Below are positions 45,031 to 53,829 of a DNA stretch of 64,000 nucleotides, one piece after another. The notes beneath the pieces are model-generated. The model made no database searches, had not been told where the DNA came from, and saw only the letters and a program-made list of their open reading frames with translations. The stretch is from Bradyrhizobium viridifuturi (lineage in GTDB: Bacteria > Pseudomonadota > Alphaproteobacteria > Rhizobiales > Xanthobacteraceae). How positions within the stretch are numbered: position 1 is the first letter of the stretch; each line of letters begins with the position of its first letter. The stretch is taken from contig NZ_LGTB01000025.1 in assembly GCF_001238275.1 (NCBI RefSeq), positions 62,001-126,000 of the forward strand, read 5' to 3'. A program made the position numbers and the translations under genes.

Positions 45031-46386
45031 CTACTTGTCATCCAGTGAAGCCAGCAGCCGGTCGATCAGCGCCTGCGAGGCGCCCTGATAGGCCATCGGC
45101 TTGAACAATTCTGCGATTCGCTTGTCGTCGAGATGCGCCGTGACCTTGGCATCCACCGACAGCACGTCGCGCAGATGCTTCTTCTCCGCGACCGCTTTCT
45201 TGCTGGCAGCCTCGATCAGATGATGGGCGTCGCTCTTGCCGATCTTGTCGGCAAGGGCAAAGGTGACGGCTTCCGCCATGATCAGCCCATGCGTCGCATC
45301 GAGGTTGACGCGCATCCGCGCCGCATCGACTTCCAATCCTTCGGCGAGATCGACGGTCGCGGCGAGCGCGCCCGAGGTCACCAGCATCAGGCCCGGCAAG
45401 GTCGGCCATTCCGCATGCCAGGGACCGGCGCTGCGCTCATGGTCCTGCACCTGCGCGGCGAAGATCGTGGCAGCGAGGTTCGGCGCCATGGTCGCGGCGC
45501 CCAGCGCGCTTGCGGCCGCCACCGGATTGCGCTTGTGCGGCATGGTGGAGGAGCCGCCGCGGCCGGCGCCGGCAGGCTCGAAGGCCTCGCCGACATCGGT
45601 CTGCATCATCAGCGAAATGTCGCGCGCGATCTTGCCGCAGCTGCCGGCGAGGATTGCGAACACGGACGCCGCCTCCGCGATGCGGTCGCGATGGGTGTGC
45701 CAGGGCGCGTCGGGCAGGGGCAGGTCGAGCTCTTTCGCGAGGGCTGCCGCGACCGCGAGGCCCTTGTCGCCGAGCGCGGCGAGCGTGCCTGCGGCGCCGC
45801 CGAATTGCAGGGCCAGCGTCTCGCGGCGCAGCCGTTGAAGCCGCTTGCGCGAGCGATGCAGCGCCGCGGCATATTCGGCGAGCTTGAGGCCGAACGGCAT
45901 CGGCAGCGCGTGCTGCAGCCAGGTCCGTGCCACCATTGCGGTGTCGCGGTTGGCGCGTGCGAGCCCGGCAAAGCCTGCAACGGCGCGGTCGAGGTCGGCA
46001 AGCAGCGCATCGATGCCGGCGCGCAGCGACAGCATGGTCGCCGTGTCGATGACGTCCTGGCTGGTCGCGCCCCAATGCACATAGCGCGCCGCCTCGGCAT
46101 CCGCCTTGGCGACGTCAGCGGTCAGGGTCTTGACCAGCGGGATCGCCAGATTGCCCGATCGCGTCGCGGCATCGGCCAGCGCGGCGAGGTCGAATGATTC
46201 GGCCTTGCAGACCGCGGCAATCGGTCCCGCGCTGGCTGCGGGAATCACGCCGCAGGCCACCTCGGCGCGGGCCAGCGCCGCCTCGAAATCCAGCATGTTC
46301 TGCAGGGTGGCGGCGTCGTCGCACACCGCGCGCATCGCGGCGCTCGACAGCATCGGCGCAAGCAGGGGGGAGAGGGCTGTGCTCAT
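45031..46386 (-). CDS. pcaB: 3-carboxy-cis,cis-muconate cycloisomerase
   Basis: A fumarase-superfamily enzyme of 451 residues that lactonises 3-carboxymuconate. Blocks are HWGATSQDVIDTA, ARTWLQHALPMPFGLKLAEY and the superfamily signature GGSSTMPHKRNPVAA, then DHERSAGPWHAEWPTLPGL, which is typical of PcaB. I begin at MSTALSPLLAPML; the longer frame has 22 extra residues and no ribosome site. It is the first gene of pcaB-pcaD-pcaC; pcaHG and pcaIJ are not in the window. Confidence 0.95.
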   Translation of the reverse strand: MSTALSPLLAPMLSSAAMRAVCDDAATLQNMLDFEAALARAEVACGVIPAASAGPIAAVCKAESFDLAALADAATRSGNLAIPLVKTLTADVAKADAEAARYVHWGATSQDVIDTATMLSLRAGIDALLADLDRAVAGFAGLARANRDTAMVARTWLQHALPMPFGLKLAEYAAALHRSRKRLQRLRRETLALQFGGAAGTLAALGDKGLAVAAALAKELDLPLPDAPWHTHRDRIAEAASVFAILAGSCGKIARDISLMMQTDVGEAFEPAGAGRGGSSTMPHKRNPVAAASALGAATMAPNLAATIFAAQVQDHERSAGPWHAEWPTLPGLMLVTSGALAATVDLAEGLEVDAARMRVNLDATHGLIMAEAVTFALADKIGKSDAHHLIEAASKKAVAEKKHLRDVLSVDAKVTAHLDDKRIAELFKPMAYQGASQALIDRLLASLDDK

Positions 46387-46596
46387 TGCGCGCGACCTAA
46401 CCACTCCTGCGCGTCGCTGCCAATGCCCCTGCGCTGCCGTCATATTCGGCAAGCGGACCGCGCGATTTCGTGAACGATGCGCTTGGCTTGCTGCGGTTGC
46501 GAATATGCATCGCTCATCCTCCCAAGGTGGCCTTTCCTTTGCGCCCGGGCTGCTTTACTTGGGAGAAAAGGTTTCTTGCGATCGAGGAGGTCCCCC

Positions 46597-47043
46597 ATGG
46601 CCATGACGATGACCGGCGAAGTCCAGCTTGCAGCGCCGCGCCAGGCTGTGTGGGACAAGCTCAACGATCCCGAAGTGTTGAAGGCCTGCATTCCCGGCTG
46701 CGAAGAGCTGGAGAAGACCGACGAGGGCGGCTTCCGCGCCACCGCGAAAATGAAGGTCGGCCCGGTGTCGGCCCGCTTCAAGGGCAAGGTCACCTTGAGC
46801 GATCTCGATCCGCCGAACGGCTACAAGATCTCGGGTGAAGGCGAGGGCGGGGTCGCCGGCTTCGCCAAGGGCGGCGCCACCGTCGGCCTCGCCGACAAGG
46901 ATGGCGGCACGCTTCTGAGCTACAACGTGGAGGCGCAGATTGGCGGCAAGCTCGCCCAGCTCGGCCAGCGCCTGATCAACGGCGCCGCCAAGAAGCTGGC
47001 CGATGAATTCTTTGCAAATTTTGCAAAGGCGGTGCAGGGTTAG
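46597..47043 (+). CDS. coxG: CoxG-like SRPBCC membrane-anchoring protein
   Basis: A 148-residue SRPBCC (START-like) domain of the CoxG family, linked in Oligotropha to recruiting CO dehydrogenase to the membrane. MTGEVQLAAPRQAVWDKLND and PEVLKACIPGCEELEKTDEG are the family opening, and GQRLINGAAKKLADEFFANF is the C-terminal helix. It lacks the longer hydrophobic tail of some CoxG proteins. GAGGAGG six bases before the ATG fixes the start. It is the first gene of the cox group. Confidence 0.92.
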   Translation: MAMTMTGEVQLAAPRQAVWDKLNDPEVLKACIPGCEELEKTDEGGFRATAKMKVGPVSARFKGKVTLSDLDPPNGYKISGEGEGGVAGFAKGGATVGLADKDGGTLLSYNVEAQIGGKLAQLGQRLINGAAKKLADEFFANFAKAVQG

Positions 47044-47211
47044 GCCTGCTTTCCGGTTGGACTATCTGGGTCCGGCCAAGGCTTCCCGCTATGTCCTGGA
47101 TGGGTGGCTCCAAAGGTTGCCCATCGCGGGGCGCGCCCATATTATGCCGTCTGGAATGATTTTAAACCGCCTGCTTCGCCGATATGCGGTGGCGCAGATA
47201 AGAGAGTGCTG

Positions 47212-47696
47212 ATGGCCAAGATTTCAATGATCGTGAACGGCAACCCCGTGACGCCAATGTCGACCCCCGTACCCTTCTGGTCCAGTTTTTGCGCGAAAAC
47301 CTGCGCCTGACGGGCACCCATGTCGGCTGCGACACCTCGCAGTGCGGCGCCTGCGTCGTGCACCTGGACGGCAAGGCGGTGAAGTCCTGCACCACGCTCG
47401 CGGTGATGGCCGACGGTCATGAGGTCAAGACCATCGAGGGCTTGGCGGCCGACGGCGCACCGCTGCATCCGATGCAGGAAGCCTTCCGCGAGCATCACGG
47501 CCTGCAGTGCGGCTTCTGCACGCCGGGCATGATCATGACTGCGGTCGACCTGGTCCATCGCAAGGGCCACGAGCTCAGCGATGAAGTGATCCGCGAGGAG
47601 CTGGAAGGCAATCTGTGCCGCTGCACCGGCTACCAGAACATCGTGGCCTCGATCGCCGCCGGCGCCAAGGCGATGGCCAAGTCGGACCTCGCCTAA
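47212..47696 (+). pseudogene. coxS: CO dehydrogenase-like small subunit CoxS (2Fe-2S), single-base frameshift
   Basis: The two-cluster [2Fe-2S] subunit of molybdenum hydroxylases. It starts MAKISMIVNGNPVT, then the given frame changes and stops at 47308. The correct frame resumes ANVDPRTLLVQFLRENL and runs on through THVGCDTSQCGACVVHL (plant-type cluster) and CGFCTPGMIM ... CRCTGY (second cluster) to 47696. One missing G at about 47253 (ACGCC for ACGGCC) accounts for it; restored length 161. All eight cluster Cys are present. No large subunit follows before coxM. Confidence 0.9.
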
Positions 47697-47762
47697 CAAG
47701 TCGACCAGGCTAGTCAGCAATTCATCGCGACCGCGATCAGGACATTCCCAGGAATTTCGCCA

Positions 47763-48569
47763 ATGTACGAATTCAAGTATCACCGTCCCGGCACCGTACG
47801 GCAGGCCGCCAACCTGCTGGTGAAGAACGAGGACGCCAAGCTGATCGCCGGCGGTCACACGCTGGTGCCGGTCATGAAGCAGCGGCTCGCGAGCCCGCCG
47901 CATCTGGTCGACCTCTCCCATATCGAAGGTCTCGACACGATCGAGATGAAGGGCCGCTCGCTGGTGATCGGCGCCACCGCCAAGCACGCCGAGGTCGCGA
48001 ACTCCGCGATCGTCGGCGAGGCGATCCCGGCGCTGGCCGAACTGGCCGGCCTGATCGGCGATCCCGCTGTCCGCCACCGCGGCACCATCGGCGGCTCGCT
48101 CGCCAACAACGACCCGACCGCGGACTATCCGGCGGCGGTGCTGGCGCTGGGCGCGACCATCGTCACCAACAAGCGCCGCCTGAAGGCCGAGGAGTATTTC
48201 CAGGGCCTGTTCTCGACCGCGCTCGAGGCCGACGAGATCATCACCAAGGTGATGTTCCCGGTGCCGAAGAAGGCGGCCTACATCAAGTTCCGCAACCAGG
48301 CCTCGCGCTATGCGTTGGTCGGTGTGTTCGTGGCCAAGCGTCCGTCCGACGTCCGCGTCGCGGTCACCGGCGCGGGCTCCGACGGCGTGTTCCGCGCCAC
48401 CGCGTTCGAGGAGGCCTTGAAGAAGCGCTTCTCGCACAAGGTGCTCGACGGCATCGCGGTTCCCGCCGAAGGGCTGAACAGCGACCTGCACGGCAGTGCG
48501 GAATACCGCGCCCACCTGATCGGCGTCTTGACGCGCCGGGCGGTGGAAGCCGCCAACGCCAAGGACTAA
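47763..48569 (+). CDS. coxM: CO dehydrogenase-like medium subunit CoxM (FAD)
   Basis: The FAD-binding subunit (268 residues) of molybdenum hydroxylases. FAD motifs are LIAGGHTLVPVMKQRLASP and TIGGSLANNDPTADYPAAVL; the C-terminal CO-dehydrogenase-flavoprotein domain begins near 165. The order S-(L)-M matches form II (BMS-type) clusters, but coxL is missing upstream. The ribosome site is AGGA before ATG 47763. The stop context is repeated downstream in tandem. Confidence 0.94.
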   Translation: MYEFKYHRPGTVRQAANLLVKNEDAKLIAGGHTLVPVMKQRLASPPHLVDLSHIEGLDTIEMKGRSLVIGATAKHAEVANSAIVGEAIPALAELAGLIGDPAVRHRGTIGGSLANNDPTADYPAAVLALGATIVTNKRRLKAEEYFQGLFSTALEADEIITKVMFPVPKKAAYIKFRNQASRYALVGVFVAKRPSDVRVAVTGAGSDGVFRATAFEEALKKRFSHKVLDGIAVPAEGLNSDLHGSAEYRAHLIGVLTRRAVEAANAKD

Positions 48570-48624
48570 ATCCAAGGACTAGATCCAAGGGACTAGATCG
48601 GAACTGGATCCCAAGGACTAGATT
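48559..48624 (+). repeat. Short imperfect tandem repeat at the coxM stop codon
   Basis: The last codons of coxM, GCCAAGGACTAAAT, are followed by three near copies of CCAAGGACTAGAT and one diverged unit (CGGAACTGGAT) over about 65 bases. Each copy carries TAG where coxM has TAA. The unit is 13 bases, not a multiple of three. It lies between coxM and coxD. Confidence 0.75.
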
Positions 48625-48668
48625 TCACGCGTGACCTTGCTGACCTCCGTTCGAAGACTGGCTGTTCC

Positions 48669-49577
48669 ATGAGTGCATCGGCGTTACCCACTTCCGTCGA
48701 TGCGCTCGAGGAGCTGTTGACCTCGCGCGGCTATCTCGCCGAGCGGTCGCTCGCGACCGTCACCTATCTCGCGCTGCGCATGGGCCGGCCGCTGTTCCTC
48801 GAAGGCGAGGCCGGCGTCGGCAAGACCGAGATCGCCAAGGTGCTGTCGGCGGCGCTCGGCCGCAAGCTGATCCGCCTGCAATGCTACGAGGGCCTCGACG
48901 TCGCCTCCGCCGTCTATGAGTGGAGCAGCGCGGCGCAGATGATCGCGATCCGCCTGGCGGAAGCCTCCGGCGATACCGATCGCGACCAGCTCGCCAGCGA
49001 CATCTTCGCCGAGCGCTTCCTGATCAAGCGGCCGCTGTTGCAGGCGCTCGAGCCCGATGTCGCCGGCCCGCCGGTGCTCTTGATCGACGAGCTCGACCGC
49101 GCCGACGAGGCGTTCGAGGCGTATCTGTTGGAGATCCTCAGCGACTTCCAGGTCACCATCCCCGAGCTCGGCACCGTGAAGGCGCCGGCGCCGCCGATCG
49201 TGATCATCACCTCGAACCGCACGCGCGAGATCCACGACGCGCTGAAGCGGCGCTGTCTCTATCACTGGGTGGACTATCCCACAGCCGAGCGCGAGCTCGC
49301 GATCGTCAAGTCGCGGGTGCCGAACATCTCCGCAAAACTGTCGCAGCAGGTCGTGCGCTTCGTGCAGGCGCTGCGTAGCCAGGATTTCTACAAGTCGCCT
49401 GGCGTCGCCGAGACCATCGACTGGGCCACCGCGCTGTCCGAGCTCGACGCCCGCTCGCTGACGCCGCAGGTGGTCGGCGACACGTTGGGCGCGCTGCTCA
49501 AGTACCAGGACGACATCGCGCGCATGCAGGGCGATGCGTTGCAGAAGACATTGAAGGAAGCGACGAGCGAGACGTAA
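48669..49577 (+). CDS. coxD: MoxR-family AAA+ ATPase CoxD
   Basis: A 302-residue AAA+ protein of the MoxR family. Walker A is GEAGVGKTEIAK, Walker B LLIDELDRADEAFEAYLLE, sensor 1 IITSNRTREI, and the Arg finger KRRCLYHW. In Oligotropha CoxD helps build the [CuSMoO2] site of CO dehydrogenase, partly by sulfur transfer. It acts with a VWA protein (CoxE), which is the next gene. It remains intact though coxL is not found. Confidence 0.94.
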   Translation: MSASALPTSVDALEELLTSRGYLAERSLATVTYLALRMGRPLFLEGEAGVGKTEIAKVLSAALGRKLIRLQCYEGLDVASAVYEWSSAAQMIAIRLAEASGDTDRDQLASDIFAERFLIKRPLLQALEPDVAGPPVLLIDELDRADEAFEAYLLEILSDFQVTIPELGTVKAPAPPIVIITSNRTREIHDALKRRCLYHWVDYPTAERELAIVKSRVPNISAKLSQQVVRFVQALRSQDFYKSPGVAETIDWATALSELDARSLTPQVVGDTLGALLKYQDDIARMQGDALQKTLKEATSET

Positions 49578-49599
49578 GCCGCGCGCGTCGTAACAGCAT

Positions 49600-49726
49600 T
49601 CGTCATTCCGGGGCGATGCGCGGCATCGAACCAGGAATCCATCGGGCCGCGTTGACGCTGAAGAATGGATTCTCAGATGCGCAATTGCGCATCATAGCTC
49701 TCGCTTCGCGATCCCCGGAATGACGG
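49600..49726. repeat. Palindromic intergenic repeat, family C (copy 1)
   Basis: CGTCATTCCGGGGCGATGCG at the left pairs with the end (CGCGATCCCCGGAATGACGG), and inner parts AATCCAT/ATGGATT also pair. The TGCGCAATTGCGCA palindrome sits in the right half. It fills the coxD-coxE gap and ends about 15 bases before the coxE start. Confidence 0.8.
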
Positions 49727-49740
49727 GAGTGGATAGTTCG

Positions 49741-50943
49741 ATGCCGATCAACCACCTCAATCCCCCGACCGGCCACATGGCCGACAACGTGATCGGCTTC
49801 GCCCGCGCGCTGCGGGCAGCCGGGCTCCCCGTCGGGCCGGGCTCGGTGATCGATGCGCTCGATGCGCTGCAGCTGATCGAGGTCGGCAATCGCCTCGATT
49901 TCTACGCCACGCTGGAGGCGATCTTCGTCAAGCGCCATGAGCACGCGCTGATTTTCCGCCAGGCTTTCATGCTGTTCTTCCGCGCCGCCGAGGAGTGGAA
50001 GAGCATGCTGGACTCGGTGCCGCTGCCGGACCACGCCAAGAAGAAGCCGCCGCCGGCCTCGCGCCGGGTCCAGGAGGCGATGGCGCAGCCGGCGCGAAAC
50101 GAGGAGCGCCCGCAGGCCCAGGAGCAGGAGCTGAAGCTCTCGGTCTCCGACAAGGAGATCCTGCAGAAGAAGGATTTTGCGCAGATGACCGCGGCCGAGA
50201 TCGCCGAGGTGACGCGCGAGATCGCCAAGATGCGTCTGCCGCAGGCCGAGTTGGTCACCCGCCGCTATCAGCCCGACGCGCGCGGCCTGCGGCTCGACAT
50301 GCGCCGCACCGTGCGCAATTCGCTGCGCACCGGCGGCGAGATCATCGATATCAGGAAGCTCGGCCGGATCGAGAAGCCGGCGCCGATCGTGGCGCTGCTC
50401 GATATCTCGGGCTCGATGAGCGAGTACACCCGCCTGTTCCTGCACTTCCTGCATGCCATCACCGATGCCCGCAAGCGGGTCTCGGTGTTCCTGTTCGGCA
50501 CCCGCCTGACCAATGTGACGCGCGCGTTACGGGCGCGTGACCCCGACGAGGCGCTGGCGAGTTGCTCGTCCTCGGTCGAGGACTGGGCCGGCGGGACCCG
50601 GATCGCGACCTCGCTGCACACCTTCAATCAGCTCTGGGGCCGCCGGGTGCTCGGGCAGGGCGCCATCGTCCTCCTTATATCCGATGGACTAGAACGGGAG
50701 GCGGATGCCAAACTGGCCTTCGAAATGGACCGTTTGCACCGCTCCTGCCGCCGCCTGATCTGGCTCAACCCGCTGCTGCGCTACTCCGGCTTCGAGGCCA
50801 AGGCGCAGGGCATCAAAATGATGTTGCCCCACGTTGACGAATTTCGCCCGGTGCATAACTTGACGTCCATCAAGGGCTTGATCGGGGCGCTGTCATCCCC
50901 GCCGCCGGCGCACCACCGCAGCCTGATCCGTTCTGTAGCCTAA
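49741..50943 (+). CDS. coxE: VWA domain protein CoxE
   Basis: A 400-residue protein. An N-terminal helical region (GFARALRAAGLPVGPGSVID) and a charged linker lead to a von Willebrand A domain with the MIDAS motif LLDISGSMSEYTRLFL near 220 and LLISDGLERE. It partners MoxR-type CoxD in maturing the Mo/Cu site of CO dehydrogenase. The ATG at 49741 has GGAG upstream, supplied by the end of repeat C; seven codons upstream lie in the repeat itself. Confidence 0.93.
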   Translation: MPINHLNPPTGHMADNVIGFARALRAAGLPVGPGSVIDALDALQLIEVGNRLDFYATLEAIFVKRHEHALIFRQAFMLFFRAAEEWKSMLDSVPLPDHAKKKPPPASRRVQEAMAQPARNEERPQAQEQELKLSVSDKEILQKKDFAQMTAAEIAEVTREIAKMRLPQAELVTRRYQPDARGLRLDMRRTVRNSLRTGGEIIDIRKLGRIEKPAPIVALLDISGSMSEYTRLFLHFLHAITDARKRVSVFLFGTRLTNVTRALRARDPDEALASCSSSVEDWAGGTRIATSLHTFNQLWGRRVLGQGAIVLLISDGLEREADAKLAFEMDRLHRSCRRLIWLNPLLRYSGFEAKAQGIKMMLPHVDEFRPVHNLTSIKGLIGALSSPPPAHHRSLIRSVA

Positions 50944-50972
50944 GAAGCCTGACCCGATAGCAGGAGGCCACC

Positions 50973-51295
50973 ATGCTCAACCGAGACGAAGACATCCTTC
51001 AGGCCGCCGAGACCTGGCAGAAGCAGGGCCATGGCGTGGCGCTCGCTACCGTGGTCGAGACCTGGGGCTCGGCGCCGCGCCCGGCCGGCTCCAGCCTCGT
51101 CATCAATGACGACGGCACGTTCCTAGGGTCAGTCTCCGGCGGCTGCGTCGAGGGCGCCGTCGTCACCGAGGCGCTCGATGTGATCGCGAGCGGCCAGCCC
51201 AAGATGCTCGAATTCGGCGTCGCCGACGAGACCGCCTGGAATGTCGGCCTGTCGTGCGGCGGCACCATCCGCGTCTTCGTCGAGAAGGTCGCTAG
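50973..51295 (+). pseudogene. XdhC family protein, N-terminal part, frameshifted at its last codons
   Basis: XdhC/CoxI proteins bind molybdenum cofactor and help insert its sulfido ligand. This short form has the N-terminal domain only: ALATVVETWGSAPRPAGSSL and SVSGGCVEGAVVTEAL, then FGVADETAWNVGLSCGGTIR with the conserved Cys. After VFVEKV the frame given runs on to 51593 as Arg-rich sequence. One G restored at 51291 (GTCGCTAG for GTCGGCTAG) ends the protein after Gly, with a stop at 51293-51295 and 107 residues. Confidence 0.8.
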
Positions 51296-51297
51296 CC

Positions 51298-51999
51298 GTG
51301 AAGCTCGAGATATTGAAAGAACTCAACGCCGAGCGCGCCGCGCGCCGCCCGGTCATCATCGTCACCGACACCGCCAATGGCGAGCAGCGCCTGGTCAAGG
51401 CCGCGGACATCGCCGCCGATCCGCTGCGCGCCGAGCTCGCCAAGCAGCTTCGAATGGGCAAGAGCGGCAATGTCGAGGTCGCAGGCAAGAAGCTGTTCCT
51501 CAACGTCTACGCGCCGACCGCAAAGCTCGTGATCATCGGCGCGGTCCATATCAGCCAGGCCCTGGCGCCGCTGGCGCGCTCGCTCGACTATGACGTGACG
51601 GTGGTCGATCCGCGCACGGCGTTCGCAAGCCCCGAGCGCTTCCCCGACGTGCCGCTGGTCGCCGAATGGCCCGACGTCGCGCTGCCGCCGCTCAATGTCG
51701 ATCACTACACCGCGTTCGTCGCGGTGACGCATGATCCGAAGATCGACGATCCGGCGTTGCTGCACGCCTTCGACCGCGACTGCTTCTATATCGGCGCGCT
51801 GGGCTCGCGGAAGACCCATGCCAAGCGTGCCGAGCGGCTGCGTGCGCAGGGCGCCAAGGACAGCGACATCGCGCGCATCCACGCGCCGATCGGGCTCGAC
51901 ATCGGCGCCGTGTCGCCGTCGGAGATCGCGGTCGCGATCATGGCCGAGATCACCGCGCAGCTGCGTTTGCCTCCCAAAGAAAAAGAAGAAGCGGCATGA
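51298..51999 (+). CDS. XdhC family protein, Rossmann-type C-terminal part
   Basis: A 233-residue protein starting at GTG (KLEILKELNAERAARRPVI), two bases after the stop of the restored XdhC small protein. The N-terminal half resembles a regulatory domain and the rest is the XdhC Rossmann domain: KLVIIGAVHISQALAPLARS, VVDPRTAFASPERFP, YTAFVAVTHDPKIDDPALLH and YIGALGSRKTHAKRAERL. Together the two make a split XdhC. It overlaps the next gene (ATGA). Confidence 0.88.
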   Translation: MKLEILKELNAERAARRPVIIVTDTANGEQRLVKAADIAADPLRAELAKQLRMGKSGNVEVAGKKLFLNVYAPTAKLVIIGAVHISQALAPLARSLDYDVTVVDPRTAFASPERFPDVPLVAEWPDVALPPLNVDHYTAFVAVTHDPKIDDPALLHAFDRDCFYIGALGSRKTHAKRAERLRAQGAKDSDIARIHAPIGLDIGAVSPSEIAVAIMAEITAQLRLPPKEKEEAA

Positions 52000-53599
52000 A
52001 ATTCGGTCCCGCCAATCCGGCCGACGCGATTGGCGGCGTCACCGTGCATACGCTCCGCCAGGGTTCGCTGGTGCTCAAGAAGGGCACCACGATCGGCCCT
52101 GAGGAAGTCGATGCGCTGACCAGGGCCGGCGTCAAGGACGTTGTCGTGGTGCGGCTCGAGGACGGCGACGTCTCCGAAGACGTCGCCGCTGCCAGCATCG
52201 CGCAGGCGGTGGCGGGCGAGGGCGTCAATGTCGAGCGTGCTTTCACCGGCCGCGCCAATCTGTTCGCGGCGCGTCCCGGCGTGCTGGTGGTCGACCGTGC
52301 CGCGGTCGATCGCATCAATGGCGTCGACGAAGCGATCACCTTCGCGACGCTTTCGGCGTTCAAGCCGGTGGTCGAAGGCGAGATGATCGCGACCGTCAAG
52401 CTGATCCCGTTCGGCGTCGAGGGGCGGCTGCGCGACGCCGCCGTCGCGGTGGCCGGCAAGGATACGCTGCGGATCGCGCCCTACGTGATCAAGAAGGTCG
52501 GCGTGGTCTCGACCTTGCTGCCGGGCCTCGCGCCGAAGGTGATCGACAAGACGCTGCGCGTCACCGCCGAGCGCCTCGCACCGGCCGGCGCCACCATCAT
52601 CGCCGAGCGCCGCGTGCCGCATGACGAGACCGTGCTCGCCGCGTCGATCAAGGAATTGCTTGGGCTCGGCGCCGAGCTCGTCATCGTGTTCGGCGCATCC
52701 GCAATCGCCGACCGCCGCGACGTCATCCCGGCCGCGATCACGGAGATCGGCGGCGCCGTCGAGCATTTCGGCATGCCGGTCGATCCCGGCAATCTGCTGC
52801 TGATCGGCAGCGCCGGCGGCGTGCCGGTGCTGGGTGCGCCGGGCTGCGCGCGCTCGCCGGTCGAGAATGGTTTCGACTGGGTGCTGATGCGGCTGCTCGC
52901 CGGTATCAAGGTGACGCGGTCGGATCTCACCGGCATGGGCGTCGGCGGGCTGTTGATGGAGATCGTGACGCGGCCGCAGCCGCGCACCGTGCCGGACACC
53001 GAAGGCAACCGCCACGTCGCGGCGATCGTGCTCGCCGCCGGCCGCTCGACCCGGATGGGTGGACCCAACAAGCTGCTTGCCGAGCTCGACGGCAAGAAGC
53101 TCGCGCGCATCGTCGCCGAGCAGGCGCTGGCCTCGAAGGCTCGGAGGTGATCGTCGTCACCGGGCATCAGGCTGACCTGGTCGAGCAGGCGCTCGATGGA
53201 CTTAAGGTCAAGTTCGTGCGCAACCCGGATTTCGCCGGTGGGCTCGCGAGCTCCGTGAAGGCGGGCATCTCCGCGGTATCAGACAGCGCCGACGGCGCGA
53301 TCGTCTGCCTCGGCGACATGCCGCTGATCGATGCACAATTGATCGACCGCCTGATCGAAACCTTCGCGCCGGACCGCGGCCATCTGATCGCGGTGCCGGT
53401 CAGCGAGGGCCGCCGCGGCAATCCGGTGCTGTGGTCACGGCGCTTCTTCAAGGAGCTGATGACGCTCGACGGCGACATCGGCGCCCGTCATCTGATCGCC
53501 AAGCATGCCGAAGTGGTCGCCGAAGTCCCGGTCGAAGGCAACAGCGCCTTCCTCGACATCGACACGCCGCAGGCGCTGGAAGCCGCGCGGCAGGGCTAG
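51996..53599 (+). pseudogene. Molybdopterin-binding/nucleotidyltransferase fusion, single-base frameshift
   Basis: The restored protein has about 534 residues. The N-terminal two thirds (FGPANPADAIGGVTVHTLRQ; VVSTLLPGLAPKVIDKTLR; IVFGASAIADRRDVIPAAI) are a MoaB/MoeA-like molybdopterin-binding domain. The C-terminal part is a MobA/MocA-type NTP transferase: AAIVLAAGRSTRMGGPNKLL, then IVCLGDMPLIDAQLIDRLIE and RRGNPVLWSRRF. The frame breaks at ALASKA near 53140 (GGCTCGG for GGCCTCGG) and resumes SEVIVVTGHQADL. It probably adds CMP to molybdopterin for the MCD cofactor of Cox-type enzymes. Confidence 0.88.
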
Positions 53600-53607
53600 G
53601 ATTATCC

Positions 53608-53737
53608 GCGTCGTCCCGGCCAAGCGAAGCGCGAGCCGGGACCCATAACCACAAATGCGGATTGTCTTGCGCGGCTGGGGCCGCTGCTTCGCCCACAACA
53701 GCGTTCGGTGGTTATGGGCCTTCGCCGGGACGACGAA
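53608..53737. repeat. Palindromic intergenic repeat, family D
   Basis: CGTCGTCCCGGC at 53609-53620 pairs perfectly with 53725-53736, and an inner block ACCCATAACCAC at 53641-53652 pairs with 53708-53719. It follows the cox-linked molybdopterin gene. No second full copy is in the window. Confidence 0.8.
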
Positions 53738-53829
53738 CGGATTGAGCGGCGTCCTGCCATCAACCCATCATTCACCATCTGGCAACGACCCCTGCGTAAA
53801 GTCCGCGCCGGACTTTGGGGGATTTCCAC

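Noticed and set aside
51296..51593. 100-residue C-terminal tail of the short XdhC protein
   Set aside because: Arg/His-rich out-of-frame translation of the next gene caused by a one-base loss at 51291.
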